NCBI RefSeq assembly: GCF_030691135.1
Contig: NZ_JAUYFA010000004.1
Coordinates: forward strand, 1 to 49,307
Source of the DNA: Phreatobacter sp.
GTDB taxonomy: Bacteria > Pseudomonadota > Alphaproteobacteria > Rhizobiales > Phreatobacteraceae
Direction: 5' to 3'
DNA: 49,307 nt
Part shown: piece by piece, positions 16,140-24,477 of the stretch
Layout: each line of letters begins with the position of its first letter
Position numbering within the stretch: the stretch's first letter is position 1
Position numbers and translations under genes: made by a program
The notes under the pieces: generated by a model
The model's database searches: none
The model's input: the letters and a program-made list of their open reading frames with translations, nothing else
Told to the model about the DNA's origin: nothing

Positions 16140-16430
16140 TCAGAAGACGTTGGGGTAAATGTAGCGGATGATCACCTGCTGGATGAGGATGATGCCGAGC
16201 AGCAGGACGATCGGCGCGAGGTCGACGGCACCGAAATTGGGCATGCGCCGACGGATCGGCGCCAGGACGGGTTCGGTCATGGCGCGCAGGGTGGTGTCGA
16301 TCTGCGCGACGATCTGGTTGCGGTAGTTCACCACGTTGAATGCGACCAACCAGGACAGCACGGCGGAGATGATGATCACCCACCAGTAGAGGTTGAGGGC
16401 GATCAGGATGACGTCGAGAATGGCTTTCAT
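16140..16430 (-). CDS. YggT-family membrane protein
   Basis: A 96-residue inner-membrane protein with two hydrophobic hairpins (about 5-30 and 68-92) joined by a polar loop containing EPVLAPIRRRMP, the hallmark of the YggT family. Bacterial and plastid relatives have been linked to osmotic tolerance, thylakoid cytochrome assembly and cell-division-linked functions, and the precise biochemical role remains unclear. It is usually next to a DUF167 gene, as here, and the 9-bp spacing suggests one transcript. Confidence 0.92.
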   Translation of the reverse strand: MKAILDVILIALNLYWWVIIISAVLSWLVAFNVVNYRNQIVAQIDTTLRAMTEPVLAPIRRRMPNFGAVDLAPIVLLLGIILIQQVIIRYIYPNVF

Positions 16431-16518
16431 GGGTCCGCCGTGAAGGGGTTTGGGAGCCGGACCTGTTTTATGGGGTGTCGAACCGGGCGGGGCAAGCGCG
16501 CGGTTGCGTCCCCGCCGG

Positions 16519-17400
16519 TCACGTAGCCGCGAAAGACGAGCGCTGAGCCCAGCCGGTCATGCGGTTTTCCAGCCAGACGGTGGCCATGTACATGGCGACA
16601 CCGAGGATCGCGAGAGCGATGAGGGCCGCAAACAGCAGCGGAACGTTGAAATCGGCCGAGGCGCGCGCCATCAGATTGCCGATGCCGTAGCGCGAGGCAT
16701 TGTACTCGGCGATGACGGAGCCGACATAGGCCAGCGTGATCGCGACCTTCAGCGAGCCGAAGAAATAGGGCAGCGACCGGGGGATGCCGACCTTGGTCAT
16801 GATCTGCAGCTTGGAGGCGCCGAGCGCCTTCAGCACGTCCTCGGTCTCCGGCTCGATCGTGGCGAGGCCGGTGGCGACATTCACGACGATCGGAAAGAAC
16901 GAGATCATGAAGGCTGTGAGAACGGCCGGCAGCCAGCCGACGCCGAACCAGATCACAAGGATGGGAACGACCGCCACCTTGGGGATCGAGTTGAAGCCGA
17001 CGAGCAGCGGGTAGAAGCCGGCATAGAAGAACCGGCTGGCGCCGAGCAGCAGGCCGAGCGCGATGCCGAAGGCGACGGCGAGGCCGAAGCCGGCCAGCGT
17101 CATCCAGGCCGTATGGAAGGAATGGAAGCCGATCTGGCGGCGGAACTGCCAGATGGCGATGGCGATGTCGCTCGGCGCCGGCAGCACGAAGGTGGAGACC
17201 GCGAAGGCCTTGCAGAGCAGTTCCCACACCAGGAACGTGCCGAAGGTGCAGAACAGGGGTGCGAGCTGCAGCGACAGCTTGGTGCGGTCGAGCGCCGAGG
17301 CGCCGATGACCTTGTAGAGGAGGTAGCCGATGTAGATGGCCACGCCGATGACCAGCGCCGCCGGCCAGGAAGTGAGCAGAAATTCCGCCAGGTCGTCCAT
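16519..17400 (-). CDS. NitT/TauT-type ABC transporter permease
   Basis: A 293-residue BinPDT permease with six predicted membrane helices. The cytoplasmic EAA loop that docks on the ATPase is around ALGASKLQIMTKVGIPRSLP. The family includes SsuC, TauC, NrtB and ThiX, which import sulfonates, nitrate, cyanate or pyrimidines. Start ATG at 17400 has AAGGA 7 bp upstream and follows the ATPase gene by 10 bp. It is the last gene of the SBP-ATPase-permease operon. The substrate is not identifiable from the permease. Confidence 0.92.
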   Translation of the reverse strand: MDDLAEFLLTSWPAALVIGVAIYIGYLLYKVIGASALDRTKLSLQLAPLFCTFGTFLVWELLCKAFAVSTFVLPAPSDIAIAIWQFRRQIGFHSFHTAWMTLAGFGLAVAFGIALGLLLGASRFFYAGFYPLLVGFNSIPKVAVVPILVIWFGVGWLPAVLTAFMISFFPIVVNVATGLATIEPETEDVLKALGASKLQIMTKVGIPRSLPYFFGSLKVAITLAYVGSVIAEYNASRYGIGNLMARASADFNVPLLFAALIALAILGVAMYMATVWLENRMTGWAQRSSFAAT

Positions 17401-17410
17401 GGTCGATCCT

Positions 17411-18229
17411 TCAGGCCGTCGATCGGGCTTGCGCGATGCGGCCGCGCAGGTCGTGGACGATGTCGGAGAAGTCCGGCTTGTAGGTGATCTCGATGTCGCG
17501 GGGGCGAGCGAAGGCGACCTCGCGCTCGGCGATGATCCGGCCCGGCCGCGAGGACATGCAGAAGATGCGATCGGCGAGGAAGACCGCCTCGCGCAGGTCG
17601 TGGGTCACGAGGATGACCGTGAGCGTGCCGGCCATGCGCGCATGCAGATCGCGGATGACGCACCACAGCTCCTCGCGGGTGAAGGCGTCGAGCGCACCGA
17701 AGGGCTCGTCCAGCATGAGGAGCTTGGGCTCGTGGATGAGGGCGCGGCAGAGCGAGGCGCGCTGCTGCATGCCACCGGAGAGCTGCCAGGGAAACTTGGA
17801 GCCGGCGCCTTCGAGGCCCACCGAGGCCAGCAGGGCCTCGGCCTTGGCGACATACTCCGCCTTGTGGCGGCGCAGGCGCGAGCGGTGCGGCTCGACGATC
17901 TCGAGCGGCAGCATCAGGTTCTCAAGCGTCGTGCGCCACGGCAGCAGGGTCGGCGCCTGAAAGGCCATGCCGGCGATCTTGACGGGGTCGCGCACTTCCT
18001 TGCCGTCGACGACGACGGCGCCCGATTGCGGGAACTGCAGGCCGGTCGCCAGCTTCATCAGCGTGGACTTGCCGCAGCCGGAAGGCCCGACCACGGCGGC
18101 GAATTCACCCTCGTTGACCCTGATGTCCAGCCCATCGACGGCAAGCGTGCCGCCGGTGGCGTAGGTATGGCTGACGCCGGTCAGTTCGACGAATGGACGC
18201 AATGGAGAGACGCTTTCGGAGCGGTGCAT
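17411..18229 (-). CDS. NitT/TauT-type ABC transporter ATP-binding protein
   Basis: A 272-residue ATPase of the SsuB/TauB class. Walker A is GPSGCGKST, the Q-loop is AFQAPTLLPW, the signature LSGGMQQR, Walker B LLMLDEPFGALD, and the switch His is in VTHDLREA. The LSGGMQQR wording and the C-terminal SSRPGRI segment are typical of NitT/TauT importers. It pairs with the permease 10 bp downstream. It is a paralogue of the ATPase at 40746-41651. Confidence 0.94.
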   Translation of the reverse strand: MHRSESVSPLRPFVELTGVSHTYATGGTLAVDGLDIRVNEGEFAAVVGPSGCGKSTLMKLATGLQFPQSGAVVVDGKEVRDPVKIAGMAFQAPTLLPWRTTLENLMLPLEIVEPHRSRLRRHKAEYVAKAEALLASVGLEGAGSKFPWQLSGGMQQRASLCRALIHEPKLLMLDEPFGALDAFTREELWCVIRDLHARMAGTLTVILVTHDLREAVFLADRIFCMSSRPGRIIAEREVAFARPRDIEITYKPDFSDIVHDLRGRIAQARSTA

Positions 18230-18289
18230 TCACGCGGGACTTGGGGCGGGGGCATTCGCGCCACCCGCAGCTCGGTAGGAAAGCAAGCC

Positions 18290-19339
18290 TCAGGCCACCT
18301 TGCGCTCGGCGGCCGCCGGCAGCAGGTCGGAGATGAAGATGTCTTCGGGCTTCGGCTTGTTCTTGAAGGCGAAGGTCAGGCCGATCTGGTCGATGGCGGT
18401 GGTCATGCGCGCCGTCTCGATGCCGCCGATGCCGTTGGCGCGGACATAGGGCGAGAGGACGTAATTGTCGATCGTCATCTTCAGGCGCTCGGCCTCGGTC
18501 TCGAAGCGGGCGACGTCGTTGCGGGCGATCACCAGCCGCGCCGCCGCCGCCTGGTCGGCGATGGCGTCACGGATACCCTTGACGAGGCCGCGGTTGAAGC
18601 CGGCGACCGCCGCGCGGTTGGCCGCCAGGAAGCCGGGGCTCGCCATGATGGCGTTGCCGTAGAGCTCGACCCCGTAATCGTACATGTGGAGCACGACGAT
18701 GTCGTTTTCCGGCACGCCGCGCGACTTGAGGTTGATGAAGGAGGAATTGGCGAAACCGAAGATGGCATCGACCTCGCCCGAGGCGAGCATGGGCTCGCGG
18801 ACCGGGAAACCGACGTTTTCGAAGCGCATCTTGGAATCGTCGAGCTTGTTGACCGTCTTGAAGATCGGCCACTGGGCATAGGCCGCATCGGGGGCCGGCG
18901 CGCCGAACTTCTTGCCCTCGAGGCTCTTCACGTCGGTGGTGATGCCGCGCGACCGGCGGCCGACGATCGCGAAGGGCGGACGGTCGTAGACGATCATGTT
19001 CGCCTTGAGGTCGACGGTCGGGTTCTCGTCACGGAAGCGGATCATCGAATTGATGTCGCCAAAGCCGATGTCATAGGTGCCGGAGGCGACGCGGGTGACG
19101 CCCTCGCGCGAGCCGGAGGCGGCGTCGATCGAGACGTTGAGGCCCTCGGCGCGGAAATGGCCCTTCTCCAGCGCGGTCAGGAAGAGGCCCGAAGGACCCT
19201 CGAAGCGCCAGTCGAGGGTGAAGCGGACATTGGTCGTCGCCTGGGCGTGGACGGCCGGCGCGAAGAGCGGGGCGAGCGAGGCGGCGCCGGCGAGCTTCAG
19301 GGCCGCGCGGCGGGTGGGCAGGAAGCGGGACTCGGTCAT
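18290..19339 (-). CDS. ABC transporter substrate-binding protein, NMT1/THI5-like
   Basis: A 349-residue periplasmic binding protein of the NMT1/THI5-like family (PF09084 type), which binds sulfonates, nitrate, or pyrimidines such as thiamine precursors. The N-terminus has a twin-arginine-type signal (PTRRAALKLAG followed by a hydrophobic stretch and APAVHAQA), so export may use Tat. The mature part opens with VRFTLDWRFEGPSGLF and contains SGTYDIGFGDINSMIRFRDENP, typical of a subgroup often annotated as thiamine-precursor or pyrimidine binding. I chose the ATG at 19339, since the 23 residues upstream are not signal-like. It is the first gene of the operon, 60 bp before the ATPase gene. Confidence 0.88.
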   Translation of the reverse strand: MTESRFLPTRRAALKLAGAASLAPLFAPAVHAQATTNVRFTLDWRFEGPSGLFLTALEKGHFRAEGLNVSIDAASGSREGVTRVASGTYDIGFGDINSMIRFRDENPTVDLKANMIVYDRPPFAIVGRRSRGITTDVKSLEGKKFGAPAPDAAYAQWPIFKTVNKLDDSKMRFENVGFPVREPMLASGEVDAIFGFANSSFINLKSRGVPENDIVVLHMYDYGVELYGNAIMASPGFLAANRAAVAGFNRGLVKGIRDAIADQAAAARLVIARNDVARFETEAERLKMTIDNYVLSPYVRANGIGGIETARMTTAIDQIGLTFAFKNKPKPEDIFISDLLPAAAERKVA

Positions 19340-19442
19340 CTGCGGGCCTTCTGTCGGTCGGTGAAATGCCGGGCTGACCCAGGGGGTCTCGCCGAGGGAT
19401 GACCGCAACGTCGAGGCGCGGGCACCGTGAAATTACCGATGG

Positions 19443-19459
19443 CAGCAAAGACCATGCCG
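19443..19459 (-). promoter_or_regulatory. Candidate sigma-54 promoter of the NitT/TauT operon
   Basis: Read on the minus strand this is CGGCATGGTCTTTGCTG: GG at 19457-19458 and GC at 19445-19446, exactly the 10-base separation needed for sigma-54, with a good -12 TTGCT and a -24 GGCATG close to consensus TGGCACG. It predicts a leader of about 95 bases before the binding-protein ATG. A TGC-N11-GCA site (NtrC-like) lies upstream at 19502-19518. It was found by eye and no score was computed. Confidence 0.5.
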
Positions 19460-19471
19460 TAGCGTACGGCA
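19455..19471. repeat. Perfect inverted repeat overlapping the -24 region
   Basis: TGCCGTA (19455-19461) and TACGGCA (19465-19471) with a GCG spacer. It overlaps the -24 element of the candidate sigma-54 promoter, so it could be an operator. It could also be a transcript-end hairpin for the DUF3108 gene, since on the minus strand it lies about 75 bp after that stop. Confidence 0.4.
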
Positions 19472-19501
19472 ACCGATTTTTCGTCTTCCGATTCGTCGCA
19501 C

Positions 19502-19518
19502 TGCCCAGAAAGTGAGCA
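19502..19518. promoter_or_regulatory. NtrC-like site upstream of the NitT/TauT operon
   Basis: TGCCCAGAAAGTGAGCA has the TGC-N11-GCA frame of NtrC boxes and agrees with TGCACCAAAATGGTGCA at 11 of 17 places. Its centre is about 77 bp upstream of the predicted start site. The site is weak and could be chance. Confidence 0.3.
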
Positions 19519-19545
19519 TCTTGCCCAGCGCGAGGGCGGAGGGCC

Positions 19546-20361
19546 TCAGCGGCTGGTCGAGGCCGTCGTGGTGGGTCCGCCGAGCTCCAGGCGCGTCGGC
19601 TGGATTTCGGCCATGCCGACCGGGGTTCGGATGGCGATGCGGGCGGGAACGAGCGCCCGCGTGCCGGCGACCGGCGCGAGCCAGATCTGCATGTCGCGGT
19701 TCGCCTCCATCGGTGCGGTGACGGCGGGGCGATGGCCGGCAATCGGCCGGTAGCGGGCATTGCAGACGACCGCCGGACCGTCATAGCCCGGCACCTTCAG
19801 GTTCTCGGTCCGGGCGAAGGAGAACGACAGGTCGTAGCGCTGGCGTCCGTCGAAGACCGGAAAGGTCTTGGCGCAGGCTTCCGCCACCACCGTCGGACCC
19901 GTGCCGGGCACGAAGAACAGGCCAGCCGAGAGCGGGTCGAGGACGCCCTGGCGGTGGGTTGCGGTGACGGGAACCTCGTCTGCAGCGGCCGGGCGATCCG
20001 GCTCGGCCGAATGGGACCGCACGGATCCGCCGGCCATGGCCATACGGATCGCATCGTTCTGCTGGGTGGTGTTGAGGGTCAGGGTATAGTTGGCCGGCAC
20101 GGCGCGCCCCGCTAGGATGCGTCCGGACGCCATGGCCGAACCGCGGCCCGAGGCGATGACGCGCGACACGCCCGACAGCCGCAGCGACACCGAGGCCTGG
20201 TAGCTGTCATGCGAGACGCGGCCCTCGAACCCGGCGATGCCGACCTGCAGCCCTCCGATGAGGATTTCGTAGCGCGCGGAAACCCGCTCCTGCGCCAGCG
20301 CCGGGACGGCGAGACATGACAACAGCGCGGCGGCTGCGAAGGGCAGGGTCGATCGAGACAC
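19546..20361 (-). CDS. DUF3108 domain protein, predicted periplasmic
   Basis: A 271-residue exported protein of the DUF3108 family, common in alphaproteobacteria and of unknown function. A signal peptide is visible at the start (hydrophobic core FAAAALLSCLAVPALAQ, residues about 6-23). The mature part is rich in beta strands (ARYEILIGGLQVGIAGFEG and later FFVPGTGPTVVAEAC). I chose the GTG at 20361 because GGAG lies 8 bp upstream and the signal peptide then begins at once. An ATG 39 bp further up would add unneeded residues. Confidence 0.85.
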   Translation of the reverse strand: MSRSTLPFAAAALLSCLAVPALAQERVSARYEILIGGLQVGIAGFEGRVSHDSYQASVSLRLSGVSRVIASGRGSAMASGRILAGRAVPANYTLTLNTTQQNDAIRMAMAGGSVRSHSAEPDRPAAADEVPVTATHRQGVLDPLSAGLFFVPGTGPTVVAEACAKTFPVFDGRQRYDLSFSFARTENLKVPGYDGPAVVCNARYRPIAGHRPAVTAPMEANRDMQIWLAPVAGTRALVPARIAIRTPVGMAEIQPTRLELGGPTTTASTSR

Positions 20362-20471
20362 GGGACACACTCCAGGACCAACGGTGCCGGACAGCGCCAC
20401 CCGGCATGACCCGCATCAAAGCGCGAAATGGTTAATGGCTTGGAAATCGGACTGTGGCTTGATGGTCGGAA

Positions 20472-22247
20472 ATGCGTCGACCAGCTGTAGATGCAAGGTC
20501 GGCGGTCGGGCGGACGGCCCGTCGCAGAGGGAGGCGCGGAGCATTGTCGGCGGGATTGACCACGTGGATCGGGGAGCGTTGGGTGGCCCTGTCGCTCGTC
20601 GTGGCGGCCAGCCTGCGCGCCGCGGCGGCGCTGCCGGCGCTGCCGGGCCGTCTGCGCGTCGGCATCGGCGCGACGCCCGCGCCCGCCCTCGTCCTCGTCC
20701 CGCAGGACCTGCGCACCGCCGATCCGGTGCGGGCCGACGAGTTGATCGACGGCGTCTATGTCTTCGCCGGCCGCATCGTCACCAGAACCGATCCGTTCGC
20801 CGCATCGCCCCCCAATGTCGAGTGGGCCGAGGCGCTGGCCGGCTTTTCCTGGCTTCGGCACCTGCGCGCCGCCGGCACGCCGGAAGCGGCCGAGGCCGGC
20901 CGGCGGCTGGTGACCGCATGGATCGACGCGCAGGCGCGCGGCCGGCCCATGCCCAACTCCGTCGCGCTCTCGGCCGAGCGGATCCGCGCCTGGATCGGCG
21001 CCTCCGGCCTGCTGCTCGCCGGAGCGGACCAGGTCTTCTACCGGCGCTTCTCTCGCGCCCTCTGGCGGCAGGTGCGCCAGCTCGACTTCCAGATCGCCCG
21101 CCTGTCTCCCGGCATCGAGCGGCTGGCGGTGCTCGTCGCCCTGGTCACGGCGGGGCTGTGCATGGACGGCGAGGACAGACTGGTGGCGCGCGCCTCCCGC
21201 CTTCTCGGCGAGGAGCTGGACCGCCAGATCCTCCCCGACGGCTGCCATGTGAGCCGCGACCCCAGCATGCTGGTGGGGCTCGTCCTCGATCTCCTGCCGC
21301 TGCGCCAGCTCTTTCCTGCCCGCAACGCCACACCCCCTGCCGCGATCCTCACGGCGGTGGACCGGATGATGCCGATGATCCGCTTCTTCCAGCACGGAGA
21401 CGGCACGCTCGCCCGGTTCAACGGCATGGGCCAGACCGCCATCGACCAGGTCGCGACGGCCCTCGCCTATGACGAGACGCGCGGCCTGACCCCGGCTTCG
21501 GCGCCGCGCGGCGGCTATGAGCGGCTCGAGGCCGGCGGCACCATCGCCCTGATCGATACCGGCCCGGCGCCGCCCCCCGCCTTCAGCGCCAGGGCCCATG
21601 CCGGCTGCCTCTCGCTCGAACTGTCCTCCGGGCTCGAAACGATCGTCATCAATTGCGGCAGCCCCTCCCTCCAGCGCGCCACCTGGCGCATGGAGGCGCG
21701 CAAGACAGCCGCCCATTCCACGGTGACGGTGGCCGAGCGGTCGTCGATGACCGTCGGCCGCGGGCTCTACACGGCGGGGCTGGTCCTCTCCGGGCCGCGG
21801 GAGGTCTCTTGCCAGAGGCTGGACCTGACGCTCGACGCCCGCCACGACGGCTATCTTGGCCGGGCGGGTGTCCTGCACCGCCGTCGCCTGCGCCTCGCCG
21901 CGGCGGGTGACCTGCTGGAAGGCGTCGACCGGATCGAGGGCGAGGACCGGGCCTATGTCCTGCGCTTCCACATCCACCCGGCCGTCATGTTGATCCCCAC
22001 CGAGCACCCGCGCGCCGCGCTGCTGCGCCTGGCGAGCGGGGAAGGCTGGCGGTTCCTGGCGGACCAGCCGGTGGCCATCGAGGAGAGCGTCGCGCTGACG
22101 CTCGCCGAGGGGCCGCGCCGCACGCTGCAGCTCGCCGTGGCTGTGCCCTCCTCCGCTGCGGTTCCCGCGGTGTCCTGGTCGTTCCAGAAGCTCGAGCGTC
22201 CGCGCCCGGCCCCCGCCGCCGAGGCCGAGCCCGAACTGCCGCTCTGA
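20472..22247 (+). CDS. Heparinase II/III-family protein
   Basis: A 591-residue protein: an alpha-helical toroid part (about 70-330, including LVPQDLRTADP and EWAEALAGFSWLRHLRA) followed by a beta-sandwich part (about 350-560, heparinase II/III-like C-terminal domain). Characterised relatives are polysaccharide lyases, but this alphaproteobacterial group found just upstream of purH has no known substrate. The C-terminal tail is proline/alanine-rich. No clear signal peptide is seen; the first 60 residues are arginine-rich with a modest hydrophobic stretch (VALSLVVAASLRAAAAL). The neighbourhood heparinase-purH is common in this order. Confidence 0.85.
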   Translation: MRRPAVDARSAVGRTARRRGRRGALSAGLTTWIGERWVALSLVVAASLRAAAALPALPGRLRVGIGATPAPALVLVPQDLRTADPVRADELIDGVYVFAGRIVTRTDPFAASPPNVEWAEALAGFSWLRHLRAAGTPEAAEAGRRLVTAWIDAQARGRPMPNSVALSAERIRAWIGASGLLLAGADQVFYRRFSRALWRQVRQLDFQIARLSPGIERLAVLVALVTAGLCMDGEDRLVARASRLLGEELDRQILPDGCHVSRDPSMLVGLVLDLLPLRQLFPARNATPPAAILTAVDRMMPMIRFFQHGDGTLARFNGMGQTAIDQVATALAYDETRGLTPASAPRGGYERLEAGGTIALIDTGPAPPPAFSARAHAGCLSLELSSGLETIVINCGSPSLQRATWRMEARKTAAHSTVTVAERSSMTVGRGLYTAGLVLSGPREVSCQRLDLTLDARHDGYLGRAGVLHRRRLRLAAAGDLLEGVDRIEGEDRAYVLRFHIHPAVMLIPTEHPRAALLRLASGEGWRFLADQPVAIEESVALTLAEGPRRTLQLAVAVPSSAAVPAVSWSFQKLERPRPAPAAEAEPELPL

Positions 22248-22348
22248 ACGGCGCGCGAGGCCTGCGGCCCGCAAAAGCGGTTTCGGGCACGCTGTACGCG
22301 TGCTAGAGCGCGCGACAATCCCCATCGTGCCCGCCGGAGCCGCCCGCC

Positions 22349-23947
22349 TTGCCGAATGCCACGCCCATTTCCCGTGCCCTTCTCTCAGTGTCCGACAAAA
22401 CCGGGATCGTCGATTTCGCCCGCGACCTCGCCGCGCTGGGCGTGGCGCTGGTGTCCACCGGCGGGACCTACAAGACGCTGAAGGATGCGGGTCTGGCGGT
22501 CACCGAGGTGGCCGAGCTCACGGGCTTTCCGGAAATGATGGACGGCCGCGTGAAGACCCTGCACCCGACGGTCCATGGCGGGCTGCTCGCCATTCGTGGT
22601 CATGCCGAGCACGAGGCCGCCGCAGAGGCCCACGGCATCCTGCCGATCGACCTCCTGGTGGTGAATCTCTACCCCTTCGAGGCGACGATCGCCCGTGGCG
22701 CCTCGTGGGACGACACGATCGAGAACATCGACATCGGCGGTCCCGCCATGATCCGCGCCGCCGCGAAGAACCACGAGGCCGTGACGGTGGTGGTCGATGC
22801 AGCCGACTACGCCGCGGTCGTCGCGGCCATGAGGGCCAATGGCGGCGCCACGACCGTAGACCTTCGCAAGCGCCTCGCCGCCAAGGCCTATGCCCGCACT
22901 GCCGCCTATGACGCGGCCATTTCCAACTGGCTCTTCGACGCGCTCGACGAGACCGCGACGGCCTATCGCGCCTTCGGCGGCGCATTGGCCCAGGGCCTGC
23001 GCTACGGCGAGAACCCGCACCAGTGGGCGGCCTTCTACAAGACCCCCCAGAGCGCCAGCCCGCGGCCCGGCGTCGCGACGATCCGTCAGTTGCAGGGCAA
23101 GGAGCTCTCCTACAACAACATCAACGATACGGATGCGGCCTATGAGCTGATCGGCGAGTTCGATCCGGCACGGACCGCGGCGGTCGCCATCATCAAGCAC
23201 GCCAACCCTTGCGGCGTTGCTGAGGCATCGACCCTGCTCGAGGCCTATGAGAAGGCCTTCGCCTGCGATCCGGTATCCCCCTTTGGCGGCATCATCGCGC
23301 TCAACCGCACCCTGGACGCGGAAGCGGCCCGCAAAATCGTCCAGATCCTGACCGAAGTGATCATCGCACCTGACGCGACCGAGGAGGCAAAAGCCATCCT
23401 CGCGACCAAGAAGAACCTGCGCCTGCTGCTGGCGGGCGGGCTGCCCGACCCCAAGGCTCCCGGCATCAATGTGAAGACGGTCGCTGGCGGCCTGCTGGTG
23501 CAATCGCGCGACAATGCCGTCGTCGACGACCTCCAGCTCAAGGTCGTCACCAGGCGTGCGCCGACGCCGCAGGAACTGACCGACCTGCGTTTCGCCTTCC
23601 GCGTCGCCAAGCACGTCAAGTCGAACACGATCGTCTATGCCAGGGACGGCGCGACGGTGGGCATCGGCGCTGGCCAGATGAGCCGGGTCGACAGCGCACG
23701 CATCGCCGCCCGCAAGGCCGAGGATGCGGCTGTCGCCGGCGGCTGGACCACCCCGCTCACCAGGGGCTCGGTGGTCGCCTCCGACGCCTTCTTCCCCTTC
23801 GCTGACGGCCTTCTCGCCGCCGTCGAGGCGGGCGCCACCGCCGTCATCCAGCCCGGCGGTTCGATGCGCGACCAGGAGGTCATCGACGCGGCCGATGCCG
23901 CCGGCCTCGCCATGGTCTTCACCGGAATACGCCACTTCCGACACTGA
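22349..23947 (+). CDS. purH: Bifunctional AICAR transformylase / IMP cyclohydrolase PurH
   Basis: Carries out the last two steps of IMP synthesis. The 532-residue length is normal. The cyclohydrolase domain (about 1-200) shows [24 protein letters not shown] and GGLLAIRGH. The transformylase domain follows, with [20 protein letters not shown], the catalytic KHANPCGVA and DAFFPFADG. The start is a TTG at 22349 with GGAG about 9 bp upstream. The only other in-frame candidate (GTG of SVSD) would cut into the conserved N-terminus. Confidence 0.97.
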   Translation: MPNATPISRALLSVSDKTGIVDFARDLAALGVALVSTGGTYKTLKDAGLAVTEVAELTGFPEMMDGRVKTLHPTVHGGLLAIRGHAEHEAAAEAHGILPIDLLVVNLYPFEATIARGASWDDTIENIDIGGPAMIRAAAKNHEAVTVVVDAADYAAVVAAMRANGGATTVDLRKRLAAKAYARTAAYDAAISNWLFDALDETATAYRAFGGALAQGLRYGENPHQWAAFYKTPQSASPRPGVATIRQLQGKELSYNNINDTDAAYELIGEFDPARTAAVAIIKHANPCGVAEASTLLEAYEKAFACDPVSPFGGIIALNRTLDAEAARKIVQILTEVIIAPDATEEAKAILATKKNLRLLLAGGLPDPKAPGINVKTVAGGLLVQSRDNAVVDDLQLKVVTRRAPTPQELTDLRFAFRVAKHVKSNTIVYARDGATVGIGAGQMSRVDSARIAARKAEDAAVAGGWTTPLTRGSVVASDAFFPFADGLLAAVEAGATAVIQPGGSMRDQEVIDAADAAGLAMVFTGIRHFRH

Positions 23948-23995
23948 GCACGCATCCCCACATCACAGGCGGGCGACCCCCGAGGAGACCATCCC

Positions 23996-24385
23996 ATGCT
24001 GCTTTCCACGACGCCGGCGCTCGAGGGCGGCCGGATCATCCGCTACAACGGAATCGTCACCGGCGAGGTCATCCTCGGCGCCAACATCTTCCGCGACCTC
24101 TTCGCCTCGATCCGCGACATCGTCGGCGGCCGGGCGGGGTCCTATGAGACCGTGCTGCGCGACGGGCGGACAACGGCGTTCCAGGAAATGATGGCGGAGG
24201 CCCAGCGCCTCGGCGCCAATGCCATCGTCGGTATCGACATCGATTACGAAACGCTCGGCAAGTCCATGCTGATGGTCTCGGTCTCCGGCACGGCCGTCAC
24301 CGTCGAGATGCTGATGGGCCAGCAGGCGCCGATCCAGCCGACCGGAATGGGCGGTTCGGTGCCGCCCTGGGGCGGCCAGCGCTGA
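23996..24385 (+). CDS. YbjQ-family (DUF74) protein
   Basis: A 129-residue member of the YbjQ/heavy-metal-binding-like family, which forms pentamers and has no proven function. Family features are the [28 protein letters not shown] block and the strand pattern around [16 protein letters not shown]. The C-terminus has an added glycine/proline-rich tail. A GAGGAG ribosome-binding site precedes the ATG. It lies 48 bp after purH and could be in the same transcript. Confidence 0.9.
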   Translation: MLLSTTPALEGGRIIRYNGIVTGEVILGANIFRDLFASIRDIVGGRAGSYETVLRDGRTTAFQEMMAEAQRLGANAIVGIDIDYETLGKSMLMVSVSGTAVTVEMLMGQQAPIQPTGMGGSVPPWGGQR

Positions 24386-24413
24386 CCTGCAGGGCAATTG
24401 TCGGGATCATCGC

Positions 24414-24443
24414 GTCATGGCCCGGCACGAGACCGGGGCTGAC
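24414..24443. repeat. Short imperfect palindrome between ybjQ-like gene and MFS gene
   Basis: GTCA-TG-GCCCGG (24414-24425) pairs with CCGGGGC-TGAC (24433-24443). The wording resembles the GTCATGGCC...GGCCATGAC palindromes scattered in rhizobial intergenic DNA. It lies between convergent genes and may help end transcription. Confidence 0.4.
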
Positions 24444-24477
24444 GAGACAGTGACCGGATCCCCCGCCGGGGAGAGTT

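Noticed and set aside
24459..24475. CCCC-GCC-GGGG hairpin as a terminator of the YbjQ gene
   Set aside because: Only four base pairs and no T-run of useful length on either strand.
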